The notes under the pieces are model-generated. The model saw nothing but the letters and a program-made list of their open reading frames with translations, did not search any database and was not told the origin of the DNA. A stretch of DNA of 64,000 nt. It comes from Candidatus Nitrosopumilus sp. (GTDB lineage: Archaea; Thermoproteota; Nitrososphaeria; Nitrososphaerales; Nitrosopumilaceae). Shown piece after piece: positions 26,252-35,076 of the stretch. Position 1 is the first letter of the stretch; every line of letters begins with the position of its first letter. A program made the translations under genes and the position numbers. The stretch covers positions 515,198-579,197 of the forward strand of contig JABSRD010000001.1 of the NCBI GenBank assembly GCA_013215285.1, given 5' to 3'.

Positions 26252-27892
26252 GTGTTAGGACATTTACTGGGAATAACGCTAGTACTACTTTCACTATCCT
26301 CTGTTATTGTTACAGAAACTTTTGCAGAACCCTTCACTGCTGATTTTAATAAACAATCATATCATTTTGGGGATTCACTAATTTTTTCAGGAGATATTTT
26401 TGATTATAGAATGCCCATTATTGCAATGAGTGTTTATGATCCAGATAACAAAATACTATCTGCTAATAGTCTTGAAATTACTCCTCAGAACACCTTCTCA
26501 AAATCAATTACACTTGATTCTTCACAATATGAAAAAACTGGGCAATATTTGGTGAAATTAGACTATGGTACAGTCACTCAAAACTATCATTTTATAATTG
26601 AAGACGATTCTTTTGAATCTGAAACTATTATTGAGATTGAAGAACCTGAGATTCTCTTACTTTACACTGAGAAAAAACAATACACTGACAAAGATATAAT
26701 CAAAATCACTGGTCTAGTTTCATCACTGGATTCATCTACCGTACTGATAGGGATTTATGATCCATTTGGAATGCCTACAGGATTTTATTTTGCAACAATT
26801 AATTCTGATTTAGAATTTTCTACAAGTTTTCTTGTAAAATCTGGAGTTAATTTTAGAATAGATGGAGTATATTCAGTAAAAGCACATTATGCAGAATCTG
26901 AAGCAATGTCTTTTTTTGACTTTAACAAAATTTTATAACCAATAATTTCCGATGATGTAACACATGAAACTTTTGAAGACACAAAAGAATCACCCAATGA
27001 AATAATTGACGAAATAACTGATGAAACAATTGATGAAACAATTGATGATACTATTATTTCATCTGATGAAAAAATTACTGACATTGATTCAGTTGAATCT
27101 ACATTAATTGATGGTTCTTTAATTGATAATTCTAAACAAAAGACATCAACTAATGAAAATATTATAATTCAAAATAATGATAAGGATTCATCTATCAAAA
27201 AAATAAAAAACTCTGAAACTAAAAAAATAATTGATGAAAAAAATAATTTAAAAATAATTACACCAAAAATTGAAACTGTACAAACAAATCTTAGTGTTGA
27301 AGATATAAAATTAGGAAAATTACTAAATCAAATTAATCTAAACTGTGATTCAAGTACTTTGACTGATACGATTTCATATTATGATGGAATGGGTCCTGCT
27401 TTGTATAGATTATGCAAGTTTGATAGTTCTTTGAATTTTTTTAATGAATCATTAATTGATTCACCTGATGATATTGAAATTCTTGTAAACAAAGGCTCCA
27501 CTCTGGGTAAATTAGGTTATTTCAATGAAGCAATAGTGTATTTTGATCAAGCCATACAAATTGACTCTAGTTTTCTACCTGCCAAAAACAACAAGGCAAA
27601 TGCTCTTGTCAATCTTGGAAATTTTGATGAGGCAATCTCACTATATCGTGAAATTATAGGGGAAAATCCTGATTATGCCACTGCCCAAAATAATCTCAAA
27701 ACTGCATTATTTATGATTCCACAAATTTCTGATACTGAAAGTATCTCTTCTAATAATGATGAAATTCCTGTTTTTAAGAAATTATTTTCATTTGAAAAAA
27801 TTAATTCTCCAAAACTAAAATCTACTAATTTCTTTGATGAAGTTAGTGTTGCATTTTCGAATTTAGGTTCTCTATTTAGTTTTTTTAATTGA
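26252..27892 (+). pseudogene. Secreted two-domain protein with C-terminal TPR, interrupted by in-frame TAA
   Basis: One continuous frame is broken only by TAA at 26936-26938. The first part (GTG start, 228 aa) has a signal peptide (GITLVLLSLSSVIVTETFAEP) and two beta-sandwich domains like those of the PEFG proteins. The second part begins right after the stop with an acidic repetitive linker (EIIDEITDETIDETIDD) and ends in about three TPR repeats (ILVNKGSTLGKLGYFNEAIVYFDQAI and following). No ATG occurs in the linker; the first start-like codon is TTG at 27359. This points to a nonsense mutation in a 546-codon gene, a sequencing error or readthrough. If translated separately, the TPR part could start at 27359. 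Confidence 0.65.
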
Positions 27893-27967
27893 TTTTTTTG
27901 TTTTAACGTGCATGTTTTTTCAATAAACCTATAAAGCCCTGACAGGACGATCGTCTATCGGATATAC

Positions 27968-28291
27968 ATGAGTAAAATTCTTGAAAAATCATTAAAGGAT
28001 GCCCTAAAAGAGGACAAACTAACATTTGGTAGCAGACAAGTTTTGAACTCTGTAAAAAATTCCAAGCTAATTGTATTGTCTCAATCAGTAAAAAAAGAAA
28101 TGCTTGAGAAAATCGAAACAGATGCAAAAAAAGAAAAAATACCTCTCGTAAACTTTCAAGGTACTTCAGTCGCATTGGGAAGATTATGTGGCTTACAATT
28201 TAGAATTTCAACGCTTTCATTCACATCAATACCTGACGCAAACATCACATCGATTATCAAAGATACAACAGTTGAGGAAAAAAATGATTAA
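27968..28291 (+). CDS. rpl30e: Ribosomal protein L30e (eL30)
   Basis: A 107-aa protein of the L7Ae/L30e family: KLTFGSRQVLNSVKNSKLIVLSQSVKKEM, the helix and strand of the RNA-binding fold, then TSVALGRLCGLQFRISTLSF. In archaea it follows the RNA polymerase genes and precedes nusA-like, S12 and S7, as here. The usual CP/ANNCP-type loop is reduced, but length and context are typical. Confidence 0.88.
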   Translation: MSKILEKSLKDALKEDKLTFGSRQVLNSVKNSKLIVLSQSVKKEMLEKIETDAKKEKIPLVNFQGTSVALGRLCGLQFRISTLSFTSIPDANITSIIKDTTVEEKND

Positions 28292-28355
28292 TCATATTAC
28301 ATTCATCGAAAGTTTAAATGAGACATTTTTTGTTCGGAATTAAATAGGAATTTCT

Positions 28356-28820
28356 ATGACACAAGCTATCAAACTATCTACAGATCAAATGCGTCTGATG
28401 TCACTCTTTCAAAATGTAACTGGTGCCACTGCACGTGATTGTATAGAAGATGAAAAACAAGATAGAGTAATTTTTGTAGTTAATACAGGTAAAATGGGAC
28501 TAGCAATTGGTAAAGGTGGAGTTCACATCAAATCATTACAAAATATTGTTAAAAGAAATGTTGAACTAGTAGAGTATCATGAAGATCCTGCAAAATTCTT
28601 ATCTAGTTTACTAAATTCAAAACTTGTTTCTGAAGTTAAAATTAATGATAGACCTGATGGCTCAAAGCAAGCAATTGTTCTAGTTGATCTAAGAAAGAAA
28701 GGAATAGTTGTAGGTAGAGAAGGTCGGAATGCAGAAAAGGCAAGAATGCTTGCTAAAAGATATTTTAATATTACAAGTGTATTGATTAATAGCCCTGAAC
28801 GGGCAACTATGGAGTTATAA
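28356..28820 (+). CDS. nusA: NusA-like transcription factor (two KH domains)
   Basis: A 154-aa archaeal short NusA. KH domains carry GKGGVHIKSLQNIVKR and VGREGRNAEKARMLAKRYF, the two G-x-x-G RNA-binding loops; the bacterial N-terminal and S1 domains are absent, as normal in archaea. It lies between L30e and S12 in the conserved archaeal string. Confidence 0.92.
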   Translation: MTQAIKLSTDQMRLMSLFQNVTGATARDCIEDEKQDRVIFVVNTGKMGLAIGKGGVHIKSLQNIVKRNVELVEYHEDPAKFLSSLLNSKLVSEVKINDRPDGSKQAIVLVDLRKKGIVVGREGRNAEKARMLAKRYFNITSVLINSPERATMEL

Positions 28821-28823
28821 GAT

Positions 28824-29261
28824 ATGAGAAAATCACCACTTGGATTATTTGCAGGCAGGGTTCTAGCATCTAAGAAAAAGAAGCAAAGATGGGCAATTTC
28901 TACATACAAAAGAAGAAAATTAGGTATTGATGTAAAATCAGATCCTCTACGTGGAGCACCACAAGGTCGAGGTATCGTTTTAGAAAAAGTAGGTATTGCT
29001 GCAAAACAACCAAACTCTGGTATTAGAAAATGTGTTCGTGTTCAATTAATTAAAAACGGTAAAACAGTTACAGCATTTTTGCCACGAGACGGTGCAATGA
29101 ACTTCATTGATGAACACGATGAGGTAACCATTCATGGAATGGGTGCAACTCAAGGCGGTGCAATGGGAGATATTCCTGGAGTTAAATTCAAAGTTTTCAA
29201 AGTTAACGGTACTTCACTACACGAATTAGTAATTGGAAAGAAAGAGAAACCAAGGAGATAG
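28824..29261 (+). CDS. rps12: Ribosomal protein S12 (uS12)
   Basis: A 145-aa archaeal S12. [20 protein letters not shown] and the later [34 protein letters not shown] are diagnostic. It sits in the decoding centre of the small subunit. It starts 3 nt after the nusA-like stop and ends 2 nt before rps7, so it is part of the same operon. Confidence 0.97.
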   Translation: MRKSPLGLFAGRVLASKKKKQRWAISTYKRRKLGIDVKSDPLRGAPQGRGIVLEKVGIAAKQPNSGIRKCVRVQLIKNGKTVTAFLPRDGAMNFIDEHDEVTIHGMGATQGGAMGDIPGVKFKVFKVNGTSLHELVIGKKEKPRR

Positions 29262-29263
29262 AA

Positions 29264-29863
29264 ATGGCAGAAACTAAGAATTTACTATTATTTAGAAAAT
29301 GGGATTTATCCGACATTGAAATAAAAGATCCTGGATTAAAAACTGCCATCTCTCTAAGAAAGCAAATTTTACCATACACATTTGGTCGTTCAGCACTAAA
29401 ACGATTCAATAAAGCAGATGTAAACATTGTAGAGCGATTAATGAACAAGACAATGCACTTTGGTAAAAAATATGCAAAAAATACAGGTAGAATGACTGGT
29501 AAAAAGACCAAAGTACTCAACACTGTAAAAACTGCATTTGACATTATTGCACTAAAGACTGGACAAAACCCAGTAGAAGTTTTGGTAAGGGCTATAGAGT
29601 TTTCAGCACCAAACGAGGATACAACTAGAATTGTTTATGGTGGAACTACATACCACGTATCAGTTGATGTTGCACCAATTAGACGAGTTGATATGGCTTT
29701 GAAATTTATCGCAGATGCAATCAAAGAGGCAACATTTTCTAATCCAAAACCAATTGAGGAACATATGGCAGAACAAATAATGCTTGCAGCAAACAATGAT
29801 CCATCAGCTCCTTCTGTAAAGAAGAAACATGAGCTAGAAAGAATAGCACAAGCATCAAGATAG
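29264..29863 (+). CDS. rps7: Ribosomal protein S7 (uS7)
   Basis: A 199-aa archaeal S7: FGRSALKRFNKADVNIVERLMNK, GKKTKVLNTVKTAFDIIALKTGQNPVEV, TTRIVYGGTTYHVSVDVAPIRRVD and the C-terminal helix. It nucleates assembly of the small-subunit head. Last gene of the L30e-nusA-S12-S7 group, followed by a convergent tRNA gene. Confidence 0.96.
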   Translation: MAETKNLLLFRKWDLSDIEIKDPGLKTAISLRKQILPYTFGRSALKRFNKADVNIVERLMNKTMHFGKKYAKNTGRMTGKKTKVLNTVKTAFDIIALKTGQNPVEVLVRAIEFSAPNEDTTRIVYGGTTYHVSVDVAPIRRVDMALKFIADAIKEATFSNPKPIEEHMAEQIMLAANNDPSAPSVKKKHELERIAQASR

Positions 29864-29903
29864 AAATTTTATTTTATTCCATTTAGTTTAGTAATTTTTT
29901 AGG

Positions 29904-29991
29904 TAGCCCGAGGCAGATTCGAACTGCCGTCTCCGCCTATCCACTCTTGAGATCCAGAGGGCAGAATCCTTGACCACTAGACTATCGGGCT
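29904..29991 (-). tRNA. tRNA-Gln (CTG) with a ~15-nt intron
   Basis: Read on the minus strand: acceptor AGCCCGA/TCGGGCT, D-arm region GTCTAGTGGTCAA, anticodon stem CTGCC/GGCGG, T-arm GGCAG-TTCGAAT-CTGCC, discriminator A. The anticodon loop is enlarged to 22 nt. Removing 15 nt after position 37 gives the 7-nt loop CT-CTG-GA, anticodon CTG. The 37/38 site is the standard archaeal intron position, and a relaxed bulge-helix-bulge can be drawn (TCTG with TGGA). The terminal CCA is not fully encoded (ACC then T). Exact splice points are uncertain. Confidence 0.88.
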
Positions 29992-30035
29992 ACTAGAACA
30001 AATTTTGAGTATTCAGAATATAATGATTTGCTGTA

Positions 30036-30356
30036 TTACTTTATTCGTACTTCATGAATTGCAGTTGCATAATCACATGTAGCACGTAATCTCATGTATG
30101 GAATCAATTTGAAATGAATTGAATAGATGTTTTTTTCTTTTCTAATAATTCCCTTTTGCATTAGTGACACTAATCCTCTTGATGTTACAGTTATGGTTAC
30201 ATTTTTTTTAATACGTACCTCATCGCGTTTTTGCTGATACCTCTTTAGTGAAAATGCAACATCATTAATTTCTAAAATTAACGGCCAGATAATTTCAGCC
30301 CAAACAAATCGTCTATTTTCAGTAGCTGATGCGTATTTGCCTTTTTCACTCAACAT
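30036..30356 (-). CDS. Conserved protein of unknown function
   Basis: A 106-aa basic protein, predicted soluble, with RRFVWAEIIWPLILEINDVAF and a strand-rich C-terminus (VTITVTSRGLVSLMQKGIIRKE, IYSIHFKLIPYMRL). No catalytic or metal-binding motif is evident. It is divergent from the YkgJ-like gene with a very short gap, and ends 44 bp before the tRNA 5' end. Confidence 0.55.
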   Translation of the reverse strand: MLSEKGKYASATENRRFVWAEIIWPLILEINDVAFSLKRYQQKRDEVRIKKNVTITVTSRGLVSLMQKGIIRKEKNIYSIHFKLIPYMRLRATCDYATAIHEVRIK

Positions 30357-30391
30357 TAATAATAACTGTCTCAGATGTAATAACTTGTCAG

Positions 30392-31096
30392 TTGTCTCAA
30401 AGCGAAATTAAAGAATCACTGGATTTACTAGAAAAAGATTGGGATGTTGACCCAATATTACGCAAATTCATGCTAGGTGGAATTAGTGATGTGTCAGACT
30501 ATCCAATCAAAGTTAAAGATGTAATTTTTCATGTGCCCTATTTGAATTCTGAAAAAAAATATATCTTATGGACATGCCACTGGCCTGACTGTCACAACTG
30601 CTGTGATAGACAAGGTCGTTTACCACTAACATCTGATGATTTGATTACCATCGGTAAGGGACTAAAATATACAAAAACTTCTGATTTTATAAAAAATGAA
30701 ACAAATATTGTTACATATTCAGAACCTGGACCATCAGGACAATTAACTACAATGACTACAATCAATCTCAAAAGAAAAACTGATGAAACAGAGGCAGATG
30801 ATGGAACTCACATTTCATGTAGATTTTTGGATACAGAAGGTGGTTGTTCTATGCATCCAGATAGACCAGGTGTGTGTTACCTGTATCCTTTCTCTACATG
30901 GCTTGAAAATGAAAAAGGAGTAGCCAGAGTGCATGCCACATACCAGTTTACTGGGGATTGTCCTGGATTTTACTTGGCAGAGAATTTAGACCCTATGAAA
31001 GATGAATTCAAAGCGTATTCCAAGACCATTTATGATTACAACATGGCATCAAATAGAACAAACAGAGAAGGGTTTGCATCTACTAGTTTTATTTAG
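30392..31096 (+). CDS. YkgJ-type cysteine-cluster protein
   Basis: About 234 aa from a TTG at 30392. Cysteine/histidine spacing is CHWPDCHNCCD, then CRFLD...CSMHPDRPGVCYLYPFS and GDCPGF; the Px-RP-x-x-C-x-x-YPF segment is the hallmark of YkgJ/UPF0153 proteins, which bind zinc or an iron-sulfur cluster. Some relatives act in modification chemistry, but the role is unknown. An in-frame ATG at 30329 gives a longer product but overlaps the divergent gene by 28 bp and adds unconserved-looking residues; the start is therefore uncertain. Confidence 0.75.
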   Translation: MSQSEIKESLDLLEKDWDVDPILRKFMLGGISDVSDYPIKVKDVIFHVPYLNSEKKYILWTCHWPDCHNCCDRQGRLPLTSDDLITIGKGLKYTKTSDFIKNETNIVTYSEPGPSGQLTTMTTINLKRKTDETEADDGTHISCRFLDTEGGCSMHPDRPGVCYLYPFSTWLENEKGVARVHATYQFTGDCPGFYLAENLDPMKDEFKAYSKTIYDYNMASNRTNREGFASTSFI

Positions 31097-31195
31097 AAAC
31101 TAAAATCCAATTACAAATTTTGATCATTTCCTTAGTTTACGAATGTAAAATAGTTGATTCAATTCAATATGTTTTAGCTATTCTTAACGGGTAGC

Positions 31196-31390
31196 ATGGA
31201 AATCACAGAAGAATCCCTTGTTAGATTTAGAAGTGAATACCCTGACTTTGCTGATTTGTGTGATGCACGGGATGCAGTAGTTAGAGCCATAGAAATGCAT
31301 CAATTATCAGAACAAGCATTACAAGACAAATTGTGTGAATGGGATCACATGCTCAAGACGAGATACGGTGAACTATCTAATCAAACATAG
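31196..31390 (+). CDS. Small acidic helical protein, unknown function
   Basis: 64 aa, largely helical and acidic (MEITEESLVRFRSEYPDFADLCDARDAVVRAIEMHQLSE...). Its start is ATG; no cysteine pair pattern or membrane segment. Stands alone between two gene sets. Confidence 0.5.
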   Translation: MEITEESLVRFRSEYPDFADLCDARDAVVRAIEMHQLSEQALQDKLCEWDHMLKTRYGELSNQT

Positions 31391-31431
31391 ATAGTCTCAA
31401 TTTTTATTTTAAAAAGCAATTTTGGTGATGT

Positions 31432-32472
31432 TTAGGCTTTAGCCACTTTCATTAAATTACTAATTTTGATATCCATTCCAAATCGTTTTTCATGCTTTTT
31501 CATGTATAGGAATATTGCAATAAAGTCAGGCAATGCTTTGAAGAAATTAAAGTCCTTGTGGATTTTCTTTCTAACGAAATTAAACACTTTAGCATATACC
31601 TTGAAGTGTTTATCAACTGCCTTTTCATATGCTGCAAAGTCATGCATGTTATCAAGGAAAATATCTACACACTGCATTGATGGAATGATTCCCTCCCCCA
31701 ACATTGCAAAGACTGTTCCAATTGATTCTCCAACACCTACTACCTTACCTGAATAGAATGGCTTGCATCTGTCTGGTGTGGCTAATCTTATTGGTCTACC
31801 CTTTGTTTTGAGTACTTTGCCTCCATATTTTTTCAAGAATGCATCAGTAACTTTGATGTGATTCTTTTTGTAATCTCCTGCTCCAATATGTGCATAGTTA
31901 TCCCCTAATGGAAAGTACCAAAAGTATCCAGACATTCCAGGGAATGGTTCCAAGTAAAAGTCATCAAATGGTACGCCATTTTCATATTCAACTTTGTATT
32001 CATATGTTGGTAGGAAAAAATCCTCTTTCATTTTTGGTAGATAAATTCTATGAAATCCTGTACAATCAATGATCATGTCATATTCTTTTTCTAAAACTTC
32101 GAGCTTTGGTGCTTCTCCATAATGTACGTTAGAGTCTTTGATGAAATCTTTGATTAGTGCTAGTTTGTTGTATGTACATAATCCGTGTAAACCAATATCA
32201 AACTGTACACCATTACCCATCTTCACTTTCATTTTTTTGCCATCATGAATTAAAAAGTCATCAAAATTTCTGCCAGTCTTTTCGCAGAACACTTCTAGCT
32301 CAGACTTTATCGTTCCCCATGCACAAATAGAATCATGTCGCTCCTCTATCATTCTTTCATATCCTGTAACTTCGTGTTCAGAATCTTTTAGTCGCGCCAT
32401 CAAATAAGATCCTGCGACTCCCATTCCCATTACTGCGATCTTCAAGATGTTTTCAGAGTAATGTGTGCCCAA
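31432..32472 (-). CDS. Geranylgeranyl-reductase-like FAD flavoprotein
   Basis: 346 aa with an N-terminal FAD/NAD-binding loop (IAVMGMGVAGSYLMARL) and a late FAD motif (GVGESIGTVFAMLGEGIIPSM), the pattern of geranylgeranyl reductases and related lipid flavoenzymes. These enzymes saturate isoprenoid chains of archaeal lipids or quinones. The middle part (MIIDCTGFHRIYLP, GYFWYFPLGDNYAHIGAGDY) fits the substrate domain. The start is uncertain: the TTG at 32472 precedes the Rossmann strand by 9 residues, and a TTG at about 32445 would also do. Confidence 0.75.
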   Translation of the reverse strand: MGTHYSENILKIAVMGMGVAGSYLMARLKDSEHEVTGYERMIEERHDSICAWGTIKSELEVFCEKTGRNFDDFLIHDGKKMKVKMGNGVQFDIGLHGLCTYNKLALIKDFIKDSNVHYGEAPKLEVLEKEYDMIIDCTGFHRIYLPKMKEDFFLPTYEYKVEYENGVPFDDFYLEPFPGMSGYFWYFPLGDNYAHIGAGDYKKNHIKVTDAFLKKYGGKVLKTKGRPIRLATPDRCKPFYSGKVVGVGESIGTVFAMLGEGIIPSMQCVDIFLDNMHDFAAYEKAVDKHFKVYAKVFNFVRKKIHKDFNFFKALPDFIAIFLYMKKHEKRFGMDIKISNLMKVAKA

Positions 32473-32533
32473 TAAAAAGACTATCTGAAGGAATACCGCT
32501 GTGGTTATTTGAAAAGTAGAAAACGATAGTGTT

Positions 32534-32693
32534 TGTTAAATATCAATATCACTTAGTGATAGTAAGAAAAGGTAGTCTGTCGTCTGTGAACAATCGTTTC
32601 TGACCTTAAGACAATCACTGTCATCAGGTAACCCTCCGGTGTCTGATCTTAAGTGATAGAATTGTCATCAAGACTATACGTCTTGATCTTAAG
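32534..32693 (+). ncRNA. Candidate structured leader RNA with repeated CTTAAG-hairpin units
   Basis: This intergenic segment ahead of the nitroreductase gene has CTTAAG at 32605, 32648 and 32688 (spacing 43 and 40). Between each pair lies TGTCATCA followed by a hairpin: ATCAG/CTGAT with an inner ACC/GGT stem (32623-32647), and a perfect 8-bp stem ATCAAGAC/GTCTTGAT with a 5-nt loop (32667-32687). A near-palindrome TATCACTTAGTGATA (from 32541) opens the region. It could be a leader RNA, an sRNA, or tandem TATA-like/operator sites; the strand is assumed from the downstream gene. Confidence 0.4.
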
Positions 32694-32736
32694 TTCGAGT
32701 TACCTTTTCGTTTACATTAAATTTGGAGAACCATTT

Positions 32737-33348
32737 TTGCCGTATGTGGATACCTTTGATGCCATTCGAGGACGACGTGCAATCAAGAAATTTGATAGTA
32801 CATACAAGATGAGTACAGATGATATCAAATCACTAATGGAGTTAACCATTTTATCTCCAACTAGTTACAATCAACAAAACTGGCGATTCATTATAGTTAC
32901 AGACCAGGATGTTAAAGATAGAATTAGTATAGCAGCTAGGGGACAAGCACAACCAAAAGATGGCTCACTAGTTATTGTTCTATGTGGAAATACAAACGCA
33001 TGGAACCAAGACCCAAAGAGATACTGGAGAAATAACACACCAGAAAAACAAGAACTAGTTAAAACTAATTTGGCTAAAAAATATATTGATAATCCCCAAG
33101 CTCGTCGAGATGAAGTGTTTCGTTCATGTGGGTTTGCAGCTCAAACTATTATGCTTGCAGCAAAACAGATGGGACTTGACACTTGTCCTATGATGGGTTT
33201 TGAGTATGACCAGTTAGCAGAAATTATCCATCTACCTGAAGACCATGTGATAGCAATGATGCTTGTAGTTGGAAAGAGAGCAGAGGACGCTATAGAGCGT
33301 GGTGGTCAATTACCGCTAGATGAAGTAGTTTTTGAGAATTCTTTCTAA
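32737..33348 (+). CDS. Nitroreductase-family flavoprotein
   Basis: About 203 aa from the TTG at 32737. FMN-binding N-terminus DAIRGRRAIKKFD, then LMELTILSPTSYNQQNWRFIIV (the typical P-S-x-x-N-x-Q-x-W-R-F), and a C-terminal GLDTCPMMGFEYDQLAEIIHLPEDH. Nitroreductase-family enzymes reduce nitro, quinone or other electrophilic substrates with NAD(P)H. A GGAG at 32725 supports the TTG start; the frame extends upstream to 32653, but through the structured leader. The next gene begins 3 nt after the stop, so they are probably one transcript. Confidence 0.85.
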   Translation: MPYVDTFDAIRGRRAIKKFDSTYKMSTDDIKSLMELTILSPTSYNQQNWRFIIVTDQDVKDRISIAARGQAQPKDGSLVIVLCGNTNAWNQDPKRYWRNNTPEKQELVKTNLAKKYIDNPQARRDEVFRSCGFAAQTIMLAAKQMGLDTCPMMGFEYDQLAEIIHLPEDHVIAMMLVVGKRAEDAIERGGQLPLDEVVFENSF

Positions 33349-33350
33349 AT

Positions 33351-33653
33351 ATGGCCGAAGCCTCACTATCCAAGCTAGATGACAAGGGAGTTTTCACTAT
33401 TATTTCAGTTGAGAATGTTGAAAGAAAGGTTGGCAAAGAAACCATTACTGAGGTAAATATTGAAACTGAAGAGGCATTTGATGGAGTACAGAACTTTTAC
33501 ACTTCAAGAAAGATGATTGTAGGAAAATTCTATGATAATGGCAAACCTACTCAGTTAGCGCAAGATATTCAAAAAGGCAAAAAACATCGAGTAAAAATTA
33601 TCAAACAAAGATTTGGTAATGGACGAGAAGATTTTGATATTGCAAAATCTTAG
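33351..33653 (+). CDS. Small OB-fold-like protein, unknown function
   Basis: 100 aa, beta-rich and charged (GVFTIISVENVERKVGKETITEVNIETEE, KMIVGKFYDNGKPTQLAQDIQKGKKHRVKIIKQRFGNGREDF), resembling a single OB-like barrel. Located 3 nt after the nitroreductase gene. No family recognised. Confidence 0.55.
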   Translation: MAEASLSKLDDKGVFTIISVENVERKVGKETITEVNIETEEAFDGVQNFYTSRKMIVGKFYDNGKPTQLAQDIQKGKKHRVKIIKQRFGNGREDFDIAKS

Positions 33654-33860
33654 TTTCTAAACTTCAAACCTTTGTTCTAAACAAATTCTTATTGATATGC
33701 AAAAAATGGTTCTTGCACATGTAGCGTATCAAGGATATGTTCATTTCAACGACTAGACTTGATTAGTTTGGGTTTGAGTTGCAATTGATCATGATATCGA
33801 ACAGTTTGCATGTTTAGATGTGAGTGGGTTAATCTCCCTCATGTCGTTTAACTCCAACAC

Positions 33861-33869
33861 GCTTAAGTT
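33861..33869 (+). promoter_or_regulatory. GCTTAAGTT promoter element 1
   Basis: GCTTAAGTT lies 30 nt before the ATG at 33891, preceded by ACTCCAACAC. Same element and distance as before 34305, 34704, 35107 and 35479. Confidence 0.7.
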
Positions 33870-33890
33870 CAAAATTCTTGAAGAAAACTC

Positions 33891-34265
33891 ATGGGTTTGT
33901 TTGGAAGAAAAAAGAAGAAAAAAGAGGATTCTAACAGCGAATGGACATCTTTTGAATTCGTTCAACATCTCATAAAACATCCTGATACTTCTGATGATAC
34001 CTTTGTCATGATGTATGAAAATTTACTTGGTGAGGATAATTTAGAAAAAGACATGAATGATTATTGGAAACACCGAGTAACAGAATCTTTCATCAGTCAG
34101 GAAGAAAATAAAAAAATCAAAAAAGCGTATGATCAGAGATTTAAAAAAATAAGAAAGTTAGCACAAGCAAAGATTGAGACAGATGATATTGTAAAATGGG
34201 CTGTAACAAACACGGATGATGATAGAACCACTAATGAACAAAGCAGTAAAGAAAACAAATTCTAA
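33891..34265 (+). CDS. Small basic/charged protein of unknown function
   Basis: 124 aa starting MGLFGRKKKKKEDSNSEW, a Lys-rich tip, then a helical body (SFEFVQHLIKHPDTSDDTFVMMYENLLGE, KKIKKAYDQRFKKIRKLAQAKIE). No membrane segment or metal site. It is the first of five neighbouring small genes behind the shared GCTTAAGTT promoter. Function unknown. Confidence 0.6.
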   Translation: MGLFGRKKKKKEDSNSEWTSFEFVQHLIKHPDTSDDTFVMMYENLLGEDNLEKDMNDYWKHRVTESFISQEENKKIKKAYDQRFKKIRKLAQAKIETDDIVKWAVTNTDDDRTTNEQSSKENKF

Positions 34266-34275
34266 ACTCCACTAC

Positions 34276-34284
34276 GCTTAAGTT
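34276..34284 (+). promoter_or_regulatory. GCTTAAGTT promoter element 2
   Basis: 29 nt before the ATG at 34305, preceded by CTAAACTCCACTAC, almost the same as the flank at 35060-35076. Confidence 0.7.
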
Positions 34285-34304
34285 TATACAAAAATTAGAA
34301 AATT

Positions 34305-34625
34305 ATGGTCGAGGATAATCTTTGTAGGGAGTGTGACAGTAAACTAGATCCTAAGCTCAAATATTGTCCAAATTGTAAATGTAATGTAGGAATGGAAAAA
34401 ATAGAGGACACGCCACAAAAAATGAAATCTCAAAATCCATTTCAAAAATTTACTGAAAATATAGTATGGGGAATTATGATGCTTGCCATCGGAGGTTATC
34501 AACTTCTAACTGGTAATGAATGGTATTTTCAAATTATTGGGGTATTGGTAATAGGATTAGGTATTCGTAATTTATACAAAAATTACAAAAAGAGAAATCG
34601 TGATAATTCATTAGACATTTCTTAG
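34305..34625 (+). CDS. Zinc-ribbon membrane protein
   Basis: 106 aa. An N-terminal zinc ribbon (LCRECDSKLDPKLKYCPNCKC, two C-x2-C pairs) is followed by a linker and two hydrophobic helices (VWGIMMLAIGGYQLLTG, FQIIGVLVIGLGIRNLY) with a basic tail. A small membrane-anchored zinc-ribbon protein; role unknown. It lies under the shared GCTTAAGTT promoter. Confidence 0.7.
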   Translation: MVEDNLCRECDSKLDPKLKYCPNCKCNVGMEKIEDTPQKMKSQNPFQKFTENIVWGIMMLAIGGYQLLTGNEWYFQIIGVLVIGLGIRNLYKNYKKRNRDNSLDIS

Positions 34626-34673
34626 AAAAATAATATTTATTCAGGAACTCAAGGGGATACTAAACCCCAATAT

Positions 34674-34682
34674 GCTTAAGTT
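34674..34682 (+). promoter_or_regulatory. GCTTAAGTT promoter element 3
   Basis: 30 nt before the ATG at 34704, preceded by CTAAACCCCAATAT. A short GGGG...CCCC inverted repeat (34654-34668) lies just upstream. Confidence 0.65.
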
Positions 34683-34703
34683 TGTAATCTAAATCATCTA
34701 CAC

Positions 34704-34820
34704 ATGGATTACATTTGTAAAAGATGTGGATGTAGTTGCAGAAGTTCAAGAGGGGTTGGTAAAAACTTTAATCTCTGTGAGCGATGTAACAAAATAAGAC
34801 AGAAAGAGAGCTTCAAGTAA
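34704..34820 (+). CDS. 38-aa zinc-ribbon protein
   Basis: Short frame starting MDYICKRCGCSCRSSRG and ending in LCERCNKIRQKESFK. Two C-x2-C pairs plus extra cysteines predict one zinc site. Its start is fixed by the GCTTAAGTT promoter 30 nt upstream. Confidence 0.6.
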   Translation: MDYICKRCGCSCRSSRGVGKNFNLCERCNKIRQKESFK

Positions 34821-34920
34821 TTCTAAACTCTTTTTGTTTTCTTAAAAATTGACCAATATGGACTAAAAGATATGAGAAAAATTCCGCTCTTCTTATGTTT
34901 CAAATTTACGTAGTCAATGT

Positions 34921-35046
34921 ATGAGTGTCCAATTAGGTAAGAATAGTATCTGGATGCAGACCCCATTACATGAATTTGGATTCAAGTGCATTGCAAATAA
35001 ACATGAATTATGTAGTGATTCAAACTGTAAGTGTCTTTGTCATTAG
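34921..35046 (+). CDS. 41-aa cysteine-rich protein
   Basis: Begins MSVQLGKNSIWMQTP and ends in CIANKHELCSDSNCKCLCH. The terminal C-x-C-x-C-H cluster with earlier Cys/His suggests metal binding. It lacks the GCTTAAGTT element. Modest confidence because of its size; C-x-C-type tiny proteins recur elsewhere in this window. Confidence 0.45.
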   Translation: MSVQLGKNSIWMQTPLHEFGFKCIANKHELCSDSNCKCLCH

Positions 35047-35076
35047 TGTGGGATATTAGATTCTAAACTCCAACAC

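Noticed and set aside
32685..32705. tRNA-like GTTCGAGTTACC near the nitroreductase leader
   Set aside because: No acceptor or anticodon arms can be built around it.
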